From assembly GCF_010389155.1 (NCBI RefSeq), contig NC_057761.1:7318501-7382500 (forward strand): DNA of 64,000 nucleotides, in the 5' to 3' direction. This document shows positions 50,105 to 60,800 of the stretch, piece after piece (within the stretch, counting starts at the first letter, position 1; every line of letters starts with the position of its first letter). The notes under the pieces are model-generated. The model searched no databases. It saw only the letters and a list, made by a program, of their open reading frames with translations, and was not told the DNA's origin. The stretch comes from Erigeron canadensis (taxonomy: Eukaryota > Streptophyta > Magnoliopsida > Asterales > Asteraceae). The translations under genes and the position numbers were made by a program.

Positions 50105-50590
50105 TTGGGTATATCTATACTTCTATACTATCTTATAAAGCATTTTGGCCTCTTTTAAAATCTCAAAAGATGATTTGAGCTACCTAAATTACCCTCCTTC
50201 TTTATTCACTAATTTAAACATCTCTACTTAATATACCTATAATACCCTTAAATCTCAACTACTCATTTTTTTTGCTCTCCTCAAATCTCAACCACTTATT
50301 TTTTTCTCCCCCCTATAAATCATTTTATTCCTCTAATATATTTAAAATCTTTTATCTCAAAAACCGTAAATCGACAAATTATAAAAATTGTATGGGTGTT
50401 TTTAAAATTCCATGCTCTTTCATTAGAAATGTCATTCGATATACTTTCGACGAATTTTTAAATCCGATTACAGAGCACGTACGACTAAGGCATTTGGCTA
50501 TCACACTCTATGACTTATCACCTCCTATGACCTATCACCCCACCATTTTACTGCCGCATTGAACGGGTACTATTGCTCGTATTGGAATGA
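50105..50590 (+). mobile_element. Helitron-like element, 5' part recognisable
   Basis: Begins with TCTATACTTCTATACTATCT then TATAAAGCATTTTGGCC, the type of 5' end common to non-autonomous plant Helitrons. It continues with TTACCC/ATTTAAACATC blocks and a GCACGTACGACTAAGGCATT segment, and ends around GCCGCATTGAACGGGTACTA, which is like a decayed Helitron 3' hairpin. No clear CTAG after it. Non-coding. Confidence 0.45.
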
Positions 50591-52434
50591 AAAGGGAGGT
50601 GGATTTGTATAATTAGTTCATTTTCAATGAAGTAAGAAATTTTGAAGTGTTAGGTTTCTTAAATAAGAGGATATACCTTTTGGTTATTTTTATTTAATAT
50701 TAAACAAAACACACGATGATGACCCAGAAAAGAAAAAAATAAGGATATCTCTAATGCTAAGAACGTTATTAGGCGTCTTTGAGATGACACATCATATCTT
50801 TACAAATCCTTATACATTTTTACAAACTAACAACATACATAATATATGTATGTAAAGATGTATGCATGTTTGCTTTCATCTCACACAAGCTTTTATTTAT
50901 GTTTTTATGCTATTGTTTAATATGTTTAAATGGGTCTCTATTTTATATGTATTGTTGGATATTACTAAGGTATGTTAGGTGACATGTTTAGTACCTTTCT
51001 CTACACTTAATGGACGACATGTATGGTTTTTAAACTCTTTTCACCCCCTTGCTTTTACTCTTTTGGTTGGAGATTTTTATGGAAGTAGTCTCTCTACCCC
51101 TGGATTGAACCAAGACTATTTATGTCTCACCTCTCCCATACCCCGCTTGGAGAGATTGGGTTTTGTTGTTGTATAGAGTATGACGGGAAAAGTTTCCTTG
51201 GTTTCATTAAATGAATTGTTGTGTTCATTGCCCTTTCTTGAAAATAAAGATAAGTGTGGGATTGTCTCGTATTAGTGTTAAGAATCACCGAAATATGTTG
51301 CCGATCCTAATCACATATGAACATTACACTACCATGATCAATGCCTTGTAAACAAGATCAAAGATGCTTGTTTTATAGCTCCTATTTTTTCAAAAAAAAA
51401 ATTCACATGTGCAGATCAAATATCACTACGAAGGACCTAGACTATGTTATCTTAACCAAGTTCACGCTAAAGAATTTCCTTGCCAATACCTTGTAATAGA
51501 AAATACTTCTTAATAATCCGCTCAAACACACCATAAAATATTAGGGGTAAGCTTCGGTTTTATAACTTTATATTTGATATGATTAAAAATGAACTATCAC
51601 ATATCGGTATAACTTTGTTCCAGTTATCGGTCTTAATTTGTATCTACTACCCAATAGAGAAAAAGCTATCACAACTATCTTTACCTTATCATGTCGTTTC
51701 CTTTTACTTTTCTTGACAACACTTGCACATATGTATAGTTGTATGTATACACATAGTACATGCATATGCATATAACATGTACATCTGCTTTCAGAATCAC
51801 TAAACCTAAACATGTGACGACACCTAACTCTCTTTAACTAAAAAGAAGTGACAATATCATTAAGTTCGGTAGCTAGTCATAAGTCATCTACATCAAACCT
51901 TCAATATAAATAAACATGCATTGTTTTTTACATATGTATAATGTGGAGTTTATAAAAATAGTACTCGTACTATAATAATTGGTTCAAAAAGGGACATCAT
52001 CATATCATATCATATCCACACCTTATGACAATATATAATCATGATCCAATGAGCTATACATTATTACTTTTCAACACTATTAAAAAAAAATTGGGTTCTT
52101 TTACCTTTTGGGTAAAAATGAAGTTAAAAAAAAGATATATAGTTTTCTTAACTCTAAAGTATAAGTGCGGTTCGAAAGTTTAAAATAAAGATTGTACACG
52201 AAAACAAAAATACTTAAAGATGTTCAATGTGTTTTTGCTAATCACATTTTGGAAGATACTAACCTTTAGAAAACATCAAATAAATACTTTTACAATACAT
52301 CTTCTAAGATGCTTTTAATAACAACGTGATAAGTTGTTCTATCTAAATTTTTTTCATATCAACGTCACATCACGTCAATAGTTTCAAACTAAAACACCTT
52401 TAAAAAAATTTTCTAATCACTTCATTTTTCCTTC
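50591..52434. other. intergenic, no gene seen
   Basis: AT-rich. Holds a SINE/LINE 3' tail near 51000-51180; otherwise only short frames without domains and simple repeats. Confidence 0.45.
51040..51178 (+). mobile_element. SINE/LINE 3' tail (TTG-repeat end)
   Basis: Contains TTTTTATGGAAGTAGTCTCT, CTACCCCTGG, TCTCACCTCTCCCATACCCC and GGAGAGATTGGGTTTTGTTG, ending in TTG repeats. This block and TTG tail are shared by plant TS-type SINEs and RTE-clade LINEs. 5' part not delimited. Confidence 0.6.
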
Positions 52435-52440
52435 TATCTT

Positions 52441-52503
52441 ACACACACACACATATATATATATATATATTATATAGTGAAAAGAATATATATATATATA
52501 TAC
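52441..52503. repeat. CA/TA microsatellite palindrome
   Basis: CACACACACA followed by TA repeats, TATATAGTGAAAAGAATATA in the middle and TA repeats ending TACAC: two TA arms around a short non-repeat centre, able to form a hairpin. Confidence 0.85.
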
Positions 52504-52849
52504 ACAAATTAGAATCCACCTAAAATTGACGCAACAAAATAATTTCATCAATAAACGATACATAACATTCAATAAGATGCTTTTAACGATATCACTTTGT
52601 GACATGACCAACGTGCAAAACCCATGAGGCTGTAGGACATTGTATAAGTCGATACATTGTTAATTAAATTACCTTTTCTATTTTTTTGACAAGTTTTAAT
52701 TGTATTACTTATTCTTGAGTTGTATTCATTTGAAAATAAAGGTTTTTGTGAAAACCAGAAAACAAATGTAAGCCATTGGATCAGATCTAATGTAAGGCCA
52801 AGATCATTTAAAAAAAAACAACACGGAGGGGCAAAAAGGTAAATTTACA

Positions 52850-52908
52850 CGCCATATATAAACCCAAAAACACACACTGCTCCTCCTTCCTTCTCGTTTT
52901 CTCCGGCG
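52850..52908 (+). promoter_or_regulatory. TATA box and CT-rich leader facing right
   Basis: CATATATAAACC at about 52852-52863 is a canonical TATA box. It is followed after 30-40 bases by CTGCTCCTCCTTCCTTCTCG, a plant initiator-type leader, and then an ATG in the context CGGCGATGA at 52909. A telo-box AAACCCTAG follows directly. Confidence 0.45.
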
Positions 52909-52989
52909 ATGAAAACCCTAGATGAAAAAAACCACCGCCGGAAATTCCTATTTGACAAACTACAAGGCGTCATCGCCGTCGGAAATTAA
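52909..52989 (+). CDS. 26-codon small open frame behind a good promoter
   Basis: ATG at 52909, TAA at 52987-52989. The peptide begins MKTLDEKNHRRKFLF and ends GVIAVGN. It is too short for homology and has no splice donor of good quality before the stop. It is listed because it is the first ATG after a TATA box and CT-rich leader, with higher GC than its surroundings, like the first exon of a real plant gene. It may instead be the beginning of a non-coding transcript running into the hairpin arrays, or the stub of a captured first exon. Function unknown. Confidence 0.2.
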   Translation: MKTLDEKNHRRKFLFDKLQGVIAVGN

Positions 52990-53044
52990 CATCAAACAAT
53001 CTCCACGCCGTCATCTTCATCTTCCTTTGATCTATTTTGTACGA

Positions 53045-54330
53045 TTCGTAGGGTTAGCCGCTTCAAACCCTAAACCCTAAGCTACCCATTAAAAACCAAT
53101 TGGAAAGATCTAAACCCCAAAGGCTAAACCCTAACATGCTAAAGGCTACAAGAGGGGGACGGAAGTCACGGTACGCTTAAGGGTTTATGGTTTGAAGCCG
53201 TAGGGTTAGCCTAACGGCTAACCCTATAGCTTCAAACCCTAAACCCTAAGCTACCCATTAAAAACCGATTGGAAAGATCTAAACCCCAAAGGCTAAACCC
53301 TAGCATGCTAAAGGCTACAAGAGGGGGACGGAAGTCACGGTACGCTTAAGGGTTTAGGGTTTGAAGCCGTACCCGTTAGCGGCTAACCCTACAGCTTCAA
53401 ACCCTAAACCCTAAGCTACCTATTAAAAACCATTTGAAAAGATCTAAACCCTAAAGGCTAAACCCTAGCATGCTAAAGGCTACAGGAGGGGGACGGAAGT
53501 CACGGTACGCTTAAGGGTTTATGGTTTGAAGCTGGCTAACCCTACAGCTTCAAACCATAAACCCTAAGCTACCCATTAAAAGCCGATTGGAAAGATCTAA
53601 ACCTTAATGGCTAACATATATGGGCCAAAGGCCCAATAGTCTTTACGTATCTGATAAAGATTGCATATTTTGATGGAGATTAAAATGCTACAATGGGCCA
53701 AAGGCCCAATACGCAAGGTGTTTCTAATACGAAACACATAGTGTTTCGGTTCATGTAGTTCCTGCAATGGCCCAACACAAAATGCTTCAAGTCCAAAACA
53801 CATCGTGTTTTGGTTTCGAGAATTCATAAATGGCCAAACACAAGATGCTTCAAGTCCAAAACACATTGTGTTTTGGTTTCGAGAATTCATAAATGGCCAA
53901 ACACAAGATGCTTCAAGTCCAAAACACATTGTGTTTTGGTTTCGAGAATTCATAAATGGCCAAACACAAGATGCTTCAAATCGAAAACACATTGTGTTTT
54001 GGTTTCGAGAATTCATAAAACGGCCAATCTTTAGGGGGACGGAAGTCACGGTACGCTTAAGGGTTTATGGTTTGAAGCCGTAGGGTTAGCCTAACACAGC
54101 TTTAAACCCTAAACCCTACACTACCCATTAAAAACCGATTGGAAAGATCTAAACCCTAAATGCTAAACCCTAGAATGCTAAAGGCTACATTAGGGGGACA
54201 GATCTATACGGTACGCTTAGGTTTTAGGGTTTGAATCCGTAGGGTTAGCGTAACCCTACAACTTCAAACCATAAACCCTAAGATACCATATAAAGACCTG
54301 GGAAGGATCTAAACCATAAATACTAAATGT
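53045..54330. repeat. tandem array of about 160-bp telomere-like hairpin units
   Basis: Six copies of the phrase CTTCAAACC(C/A)TAAACCCTAA, starting at 53061, 53230, 53395, 53548, 54099 (CTTTAAACC variant) and 54262, so spacing is 169, 165, 153, 551 (interrupted by another array) and 163. Each unit also has GCTACCCATTAAAA, GAAAGATCTAAACC, GGCTAAACCCTAGCATGCTA, AGGGGGACGGAAGTCACGGT and TTAAGGGTTTAGGGTTTGAA. The last block and the first are reverse complements, so adjacent units fold at TTAGGGTTTGAAGC...GCTTCAAACCCTAA into a stem of about 30 bp. The telomere-like motif is present in one or two copies per unit, not as a pure TTTAGGG run. Confidence 0.92.
53765..54020. repeat. 63-bp tandem array, four units, each with an internal hairpin
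   Basis: Units (about 53768, 53831, 53894, 53957) contain GGCC(A/C)AACACAA(A/G)ATGCTTCA, CCAAAACACATTGTGTTTTGG and TTTCGAGAATTCATAAATGG. The middle block is a perfect palindrome-like stem (CCAAAACACA / TGTGTTTTGG), and GAATTC is a second small palindrome. Because 63 is a multiple of three, frames stay open on both strands, giving 21-residue periodic peptides that are probably accidental. The array interrupts the 160-bp array. Confidence 0.92.
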
Positions 54331-54599
54331 TAAAATACATGGGCCAAAGGCCCAATAGTCTTTGCATATATGATGAAGATTATCTTATATTTGTTGGAGA
54401 TTAAATGCAAAAGTTGGCCAAAGGCCCAATTCGCAAGGTGTGTCTAATAAGAAACACATTGTGTTTTGGTTTCCGGTAGTTCCTACAATCACTATACACA
54501 AGGTGTTTCTAACCAGAACACTTTGTGTTTTTGTTTCGATAATTCATAAATGGCCATACACAAGATGTTTCAAGTACAAAACACATATTTGTTGGAGGT

Positions 54600-54830
54600 A
54601 TAGTGGGCCAAAGGCCCAATACACAAGGTGTTTCTAATTCAGAACACATTGTGTTTTCAATTCGATAGTTATTACAGTGGCCATACACAAGATGCTTCAA
54701 ACCCAAAACACATTGTGTTTTCAATTCGATAGTTATTACAGTGGCCATACACAAGATGCTTAAAACCCAAAACACATTGTGTTTTCAATTCGATAGTTAT
54801 TACAGTGGCCATACACAAGATGTTTCAAAT
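54600..54830. repeat. 64-bp tandem array related to the 63-bp array
   Basis: Three units of GGCCATACACAAGATGCTT(C/A)A, AACCCAAAACACATTGTGTT and TTCAATTCGATAGTTATTAC. They share ACACAAGATGCTTCAA and AAAACACATTGTGTTTT with the first array. Single diverged units also lie at 54425-54590. A GGGCCAAAGGCCCAAT hairpin block recurs at about 53621, 53696, 54341, 54413 and 54605, marking starts of the sub-blocks. So 53.6-54.83 kb is a higher-order repeat with two main blocks. Confidence 0.88.
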
Positions 54831-56573
54831 CCATCACCGATCACCCTCGCAATATAGTTATTACAATCACAATAAAACTGTAATCCATATCTAATTCACT
54901 AGAGAAATTTTAAAAGGCCTTCCATATTTACATTGAAAACAAGAAGTCAAGCCTCAGAACGAGCAATTCATGTAAGCAGAGAGTATTCACTATTCCAAAA
55001 TGTAGAGATCTATGGCTGTTGCCTGTTAATGTTATGTATCAATGAGAAGTACCGGAGGCGGAGCTCTGTTTTCCTTGTGAGAACTTTTCTTAATCTTCTA
55101 CTCGGACTGGGGTTCTTAAACTTTTAGATTGCATGTAAACAGCCTCAACGAATCAGCCAAATGCTTGTTCCTATGTGCTGGAAACAAAAAATGTAATTCC
55201 AGTCAAACTAAATATGCATTTAGAGTTCCACTAAACAAAAAATGTACTAAAGGCTCTAGAGATTTGATAGACATACCAGAAATTATTCACAGACTTTCGG
55301 CCAGCATGATGTGGTTATATAATATATTTGGGAAAAGGGAACCAACCCAACCAGCGTCAGGCCTATCGAAATTATCTGTTACTGACCCACACATTTTACC
55401 ACCTGTATTTAAAATTATCCTGGATTCCTGGTAATAAATTGGTTAAAGATGCAGATGACGACACATTTTTTGAAAACACCATCAGCTTCAGGATTTCTCA
55501 AACATCATTCAATCCAGCTATCTTAATCACAGATTACCAAAACAAGGTTTTAATGAGCTTAAGTAAAACTTTAACTAATAAAGTTACAGGTTTAATCGCA
55601 AAATATACATAGCAGGAAATTGATCCTCAAGCACAAGACCATATGCATTCATATGAAAACCATAATAGGGTAAAACTCACGATGCATCAATTATTGTCTA
55701 CCCAGGTTAACATATTAATCACTTAAGAATACAAACTCATCGGGCCTAAGCTGATGAGAAAAGTAGACACATAATTCAGGGATATCATAACACACTAAAA
55801 TCATTATAAAAGTCTTGGAGTTCTGTTGATCCCATCAGAGAGTACAATACAAAAGCAAAAAAACAACAAAAAGGTTTTATATCCAGCAGCCAAGTCGACA
55901 AGCTAACAATTCTGAGAGAAAGAGTAAACCGACTATTGTATGATTTAGTAGTTGTTGCCACACAGTAATTAAACTGACAACTAAATTTAGAAACAAGTTC
56001 TGGTCATGAGTAGACTATCAGAGAGTGTTCATGACGGTTGCTCCATGTCCGTGATTAATTGTTCATACTTTTTAAGTCGAACTGAAACTACATTCCTAAT
56101 GGCTAATGCTATAAAACAGTACTGCTACAGAAAGAAGACAATTAAGTAACTTTAACGGATAACTTGGCACATATTTTTTTTTAGTTTTCATAAGTCATTT
56201 CATTTTCTTCAACACCTCATTACAAATCAACCAACATATGTGCCACAAAACGAGCAAAGTCCAATTATTTGACATGTTCATTTCTCTTGCAGCTTCCAAA
56301 ACCAATAACCCCTAAATACTGCTCATGTATTACTACTTCCGATCTTCAAAGAAATGATCGATAAGCATTAACAGTTGTGATTAAATCCATCACCGATCAA
56401 TCTCAAATCAATATAGTTATTACAATCACAACACTAAACAATTTTGTTCCTAACTATAAATACAAACTTCATTTCACATAACTAATGATAGATTATACAA
56501 ACTCATTTCAGCAAGTAACACGTCAAATTAATGAAAGAGAATAAAAGATCGAAAGGAAGCAGTACCGGCAAAC
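54831..56573. other. unexplained DNA inside the TIR-like segment
   Basis: No domain-bearing ORF. A direct repeat of about 55 bp links 54828-54882 and 56384-56438 (AATCCATCACCGATCA then AATATAGTTATTACAATCAC). The base composition between 54.9 and 56.5 kb is less AT-rich than the spacer, and the splice-like motifs may belong to introns of a minus-strand non-coding transcript. Nothing more can be supported. Confidence 0.4.
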
Positions 56574-57120
56574 TTGAAGGCTAAATCCGATACGCAAACG
56601 ATAACCGATTGTGATATCTCCATGTTATTATGTTTAGCTGTATCCAAACACACACACACAATTAGTAATCAATTACTTTATTCGAAAAATTAAACGAAAT
56701 GTATTCAACTAAATAGAAATATAATATACATATATATATATAGACCTTCAGATTGAGCAATAGAGATAGTGGAAAGGCGAAAACGATCACGGAGATGATT
56801 AGTGGTTTCTTCATCTTCTTATGCTCTATTGTCTTCGCTTCCGATGTAACCGTCGTCTTAACTTGGATTCATTCAATTCGATTCAATTTCTGCTGATTTT
56901 TTAGGGTTCTAAAAATTTTGATAGCAAACCCTAGGTTTTGATTTGATTGAAATGGTGGATTTCGCGTGAAAAGAAACGGCTTTCGGAGATAAGAATCAAT
57001 TAAACATGATTAATCGCGAAGTAGGCCGGATAATAGATGGCGGCCGGAGAAGAAAGGGAGGGCGGAGAAAGAGGGAGAGCGAGAGAATATTAGGTTACAA
57101 AATTTTCAGATCAGGAAAGA
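56560..57120 (-). promoter_or_regulatory. leader-like region facing left, with a possible short first exon
   Basis: On the minus strand: CT-rich leader (CTCTCGCTCTCCCTCTTTCT at about 57090-57071), CTTCTCCGGCCGCCATC, a telo-box-like AGAACCCTAAAAAATCAG near 56912, then an ATG at 56814 opening M-K-K-P-L-I-I-S-V-I-V-F-A-F-P-L-S-L-L-L-N-L, a hydrophobic signal-like segment. A possible donor (AAG/GTCTAT, 56746) and acceptor (GATACAG, about 56632) would extend it by only some 16 codons. It may be a real small secreted or anchored peptide, a captured first exon, or a non-coding RNA start. Confidence is low. Confidence 0.2.
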
Positions 57121-57540
57121 ATGAGAAATCATAATGTGTTTGGGGGTTTTGTTCAAGTGGTAAAATGACGGATATACCCCTCCGTGTTTAAAATTGTATG
57201 TAGAGATCAACTTTCAATCTAGACCATAGATCATGATGGATGGATAGCTAGGATTAGTTTTTTGGTTTTCACAAAAAAAAGAGTTTGCAAATGAATGCTT
57301 AACACTTATTCTTTATGGATACTATATAATTATAGAATTTTAACAAGGGTAAACTTAGAAATAGATTTTAAAAAATGGAAATTTACACGGTTTAACCAAA
57401 AGTTACAGGGACTGGATATACACTTACTATTACTACAAGGACTGGATATAAACCCACATAAATTATGGCCTCACTATGAGTATGAAACAAAAAAATACGC
57501 ACTTTTCTTCACACACACACACATTATTTAATGACACACA

Positions 57541-57828
57541 GTAACAAACACCCCCACCCTACAGCCCAGCCCAGTGCCCACCCCCCCATTATCTCTGTCT
57601 TTTCTCTCTTTTCACCTTACTTTTGCTTATCCCCCCCACCTGACCAAAGATTCCTCGCATATCTTTCTTTCTATTCTCCAAATCCTCAACAATATAATAC
57701 GGAGTAATTCTTTCTATATTCCCCCTAAAAAATCCTATTAATTATTATTACTATAATTATTGATTTTATTCATTCATATAAAATAAGCTCTGCTGATTGA
57801 ATAATCATTCCAGTCAATTTCATTCACA
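57541..57828 (+). promoter_or_regulatory. promoter and leader of the DUF630/DUF632 gene
   Basis: C-rich stretch (CACCCCCACCC, CCCCCCCATT), then CT-rich TCTGTCTTTTCTCTCTTTTC, a TATA-like AATATAATAC at about 57690, and an AT-rich leader before the ATG in the context CACAATGGG at 57829. The upstream limit is set by the TIR-like segment ending near 57292. Confidence 0.4.
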
Positions 57829-60800
57829 ATGGGTTGTGTGGGATCAAAAGAATACGATTCAGAAGCAATAGATTTATGCAGAAAAAGATGCAAATATTTA
57901 GATGAAGCAATCCACCAACGTTATATTCTTTCTGAAGCTCATTCTGCTTATTTTCTTTCCTTGAAATCAGTTGGCAATTCTTTACATAATTTTTTCGCTG
58001 TTCACGCCGCATCCCTCCCTCCTTCATCACCTAAGAAACCACATCATCACGCTGGAGTTAAACATTCACGTGCGAATTCCACGTCATCACATATCCAGTT
58101 TCACACTGATTCTTCTTCTGATGATTCTGATTCTGATAATGAATCACTTCATCTACATTCTGATCACGGCGATATTACACCACATATTCATTATAATAAT
58201 AATAATGATAATATTAATCAGGTTGGTCCGTTTTTCCAACCTGATTATATTTATCCTCCCGCGGGAGGATACGGATACGGATATCCGCCCGTGGAATATA
58301 ATGGATATAGAATCAATTATATGCGAAAAGAAACGACGCCGTCTGTTGTGTACCAACAGAAAGCGATAAATTCGGAACCTATATATCATGGTGAGGCCTC
58401 CACGTCATCGTTTTATATAAATAATAATACTAATAATAATAATAGTAAGAATAGTTATAGTTATTCTAGTGATTATGGTGAGTATTTCGGTTCGGCTGTA
58501 CAGGCGGAGGCGGAGGCGACGAAGAAGGACGCTCCTCCGCCTCCGCCTCCACCGCCGCAGCCGAGCTCGGGGTGGGGTTATTTGAATCCTTTTGAAAGTT
58601 ATGAGAGTTTTTATCCTTCGAGTTTGGATTTGAGAGAAGTTAGGGAGGAAGAAGGGATTCCGGATTTGGAGGATGTCGAATTTGATCCAAATGAACATAA
58701 TGAGGAGGTACTAGAAGAAGTAGTTGTTAAACAAGTACATGGATATGAGAAATTTGTTGATTTGAGTAATATGAATAATAATGGTGAGTCTAGTTCGGGT
58801 AATGCCAAGGATGACGAAAAAACGGGTGAAGATGATACACCGAATGTTGTGGGGAATGTAGAAAATAATGATTCAACGGTTGAGTATGAGGTTCATGTGG
58901 TGGATAAACAAGAAGTTGTGGATAGTCAAAAGAAGTCGTTGGTGTTTGACGATGATTCGGATGTGGTGAAGGAAGTTTGTAGCCAATTTGGCCGTGCATC
59001 TGAGTTTGGGAATGAGTTAGCTAAGATCCTTGAGGTTGGGAAACTCCCACATAATCGCAAACACGTCGCTTATCAAGGTTGAATTCTTGATTATTAAATT
59101 GTTCATGGAATGAATTGTTGTCTTTTTATTTGATGATTATAGTTATGTTTTTTGAATATGAGAAAGAAAAAGCAAATGTGATGGTTGAGAAACTTAGTAA
59201 TGCATTAGTTATGTGCCTTTACGGTTCAAATTGTAGTTGAATGTTGCTGACTTTAATTTATGTAATTTGTGTTTGAATAGTTCCGTCCAAGATGTTGAAC
59301 GTGTTTACGCCGTCCTTAGCACAATCATCGGCTGATCCTGCTAATTTAGATATGGATGTAGATTTATCGACCAAATCTAAGAATCTTTCGTCAACTCTAC
59401 ATAAACTGTATCTCTGGGAGAAGAAATTATTTGATGAAGTTAAGGTATGTATTCCAATGCTCAACTGTCAAATACTGTGATATATTATCATTTCCCATTT
59501 CATTATTATGATTTGTTGAGTGTTGTTTTGATGATTTTACCTTTCAAGCACTTGTTTGTTGTGTATATTTTGTTCATATGTTCTGCTGGCATCTAGCATT
59601 TTGACTCTAGTTGATTACCTTTTATTCCTATAAAGTTTTTTGTGTGCTAATAGATTACAGCCATGCTCTTCATATGCATCTCATGAAAATTTGATTTTGT
59701 ACCTCTACTTTCATGGGGATCTTCAACTTGTGCTACAAAAGACGGACTGTTTAGGATATTTGTATTAATCACTATATTATGCCTCTAAGAATGCTGTTGG
59801 TATGGTTTGGGCCCATGGAATCGTGTTTCCTATATATCTGTGTTGAGCACACAAGAAATCTGTGTTGCTCTTTAGACGATATTATTAATAGAATTAGATA
59901 ATGTAAAATTGTTTTTTTATGTGGCACAGATTGAGGAGAAAATGCGGTTACTGCATGTAGAGAAGAAGCGAAGGCTTTCACGCTTGGATGAGAAAGGTGC
60001 CGAGCAACACAAAATTGATGCAACAAGAACTTTTGTTAGAAGTCTTTCCACAAAAATACGAATTGCAATTCAAGTTGTTGATAAGATCTCGGAGAAAATA
60101 AACAGTTTGAGGGATGAAGAACTGTGGCCACAATTAAATGACTTCATTGAAGGGTATATTACTCCTTATTCTGTTAATTATACCGTCTTGTGTCATATAC
60201 TTGTAGGTTTGTATTGCCTCATATAAGTGCAAACCTTGAGTATCTTCGTACAACTTCAATTTGTATGTGCTCATTTAAGCATTCTATAAGATTGAAACTA
60301 ACACCTTCAGGCAAAGTAACTAGAGGTGGGCGGTGGCTAGATGAGTGGGTTGGGTAACGGGTTGAAAAGGCTGGGCAACTGATCGGCTACCACTTTTTGT
60401 CCATTTTTTAGGCTTTCTTTTAGTATTATGGACTATGAGTGATTAAATGATTATTGTTGAATACGCTTACCCAAGCTAATCTGTTTCTGATAATCATTTG
60501 AATCTTTAAATAAAGCAATTTAAAGTTGTATGACTGGAAAATTCACTGTGGACTTTTGACCAGTTTAACCAGGTGGACCCATTTCAAGTCATTCTGTTTT
60601 TTAGGTAAGTTTTTTGATTTGAGATAAGAAATAATCCAAGTCAACCAATTATAAGCAAGTGAGAATTGCCGCGTTAAAGAAATGACGACAAATCTTTAGA
60701 AAAATCGTTTAGCTGCTGTAAAAGTTCATGCTTTAGTTTGCTAAATTATATTATTTGTCATACAATCCTTTCTCTTTTAGGTTAACAGTGATGTGGAGAT

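Larger units (their letters stand above)
52723..57292. mobile_element. candidate 4.57-kb element bounded by inverted similar ends
   Basis: The left end (52723-52850) and the reverse complement of the right end (57292-57155) share, in the same order: ATTCATTTG, TTTTTGTGAAAACCA(G/A)AAAAC, a CCAT...GATC...ATCTA segment, a GATC...TTTAAA segment and ACACGGAGGGG, then GTMAATTTACAC-like sequence. Similarity is broken by small indels, so the ends are old or only related. Each is followed inward by a leader-like stretch rich in CT with a telo-box. Between them: hairpin arrays at 53.05-54.83 kb and otherwise unexplained DNA. No transposase found and no TSD fixed. It could be a Pack-MULE-like element, or two related promoters facing each other. 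Confidence 0.45.

Noticed and set aside
53765..54020. CRISPR-like array (regular repeats)
   Set aside because: Unit is fully repeated without unique spacers, and the genome is eukaryotic.
53597..54049. 150-codon minus-strand open frame with 21-residue repeats (NSRNQNTMCF...)
   Set aside because: It exists because the 63-bp repeat unit is a multiple of three; the plus strand is open too. No domain, no promoter, no splice logic.
53045..54330. Interstitial telomere
   Set aside because: AAACCCTAAACCCTAA occurs only once or twice per unit and in inverted arrangement; there is no long TTTAGGG run.
58153..58999. Several minus-strand open frames across the first exon of the DUF630/DUF632 gene
   Set aside because: Shadows of the coding exon, caused by its low-complexity codon use.
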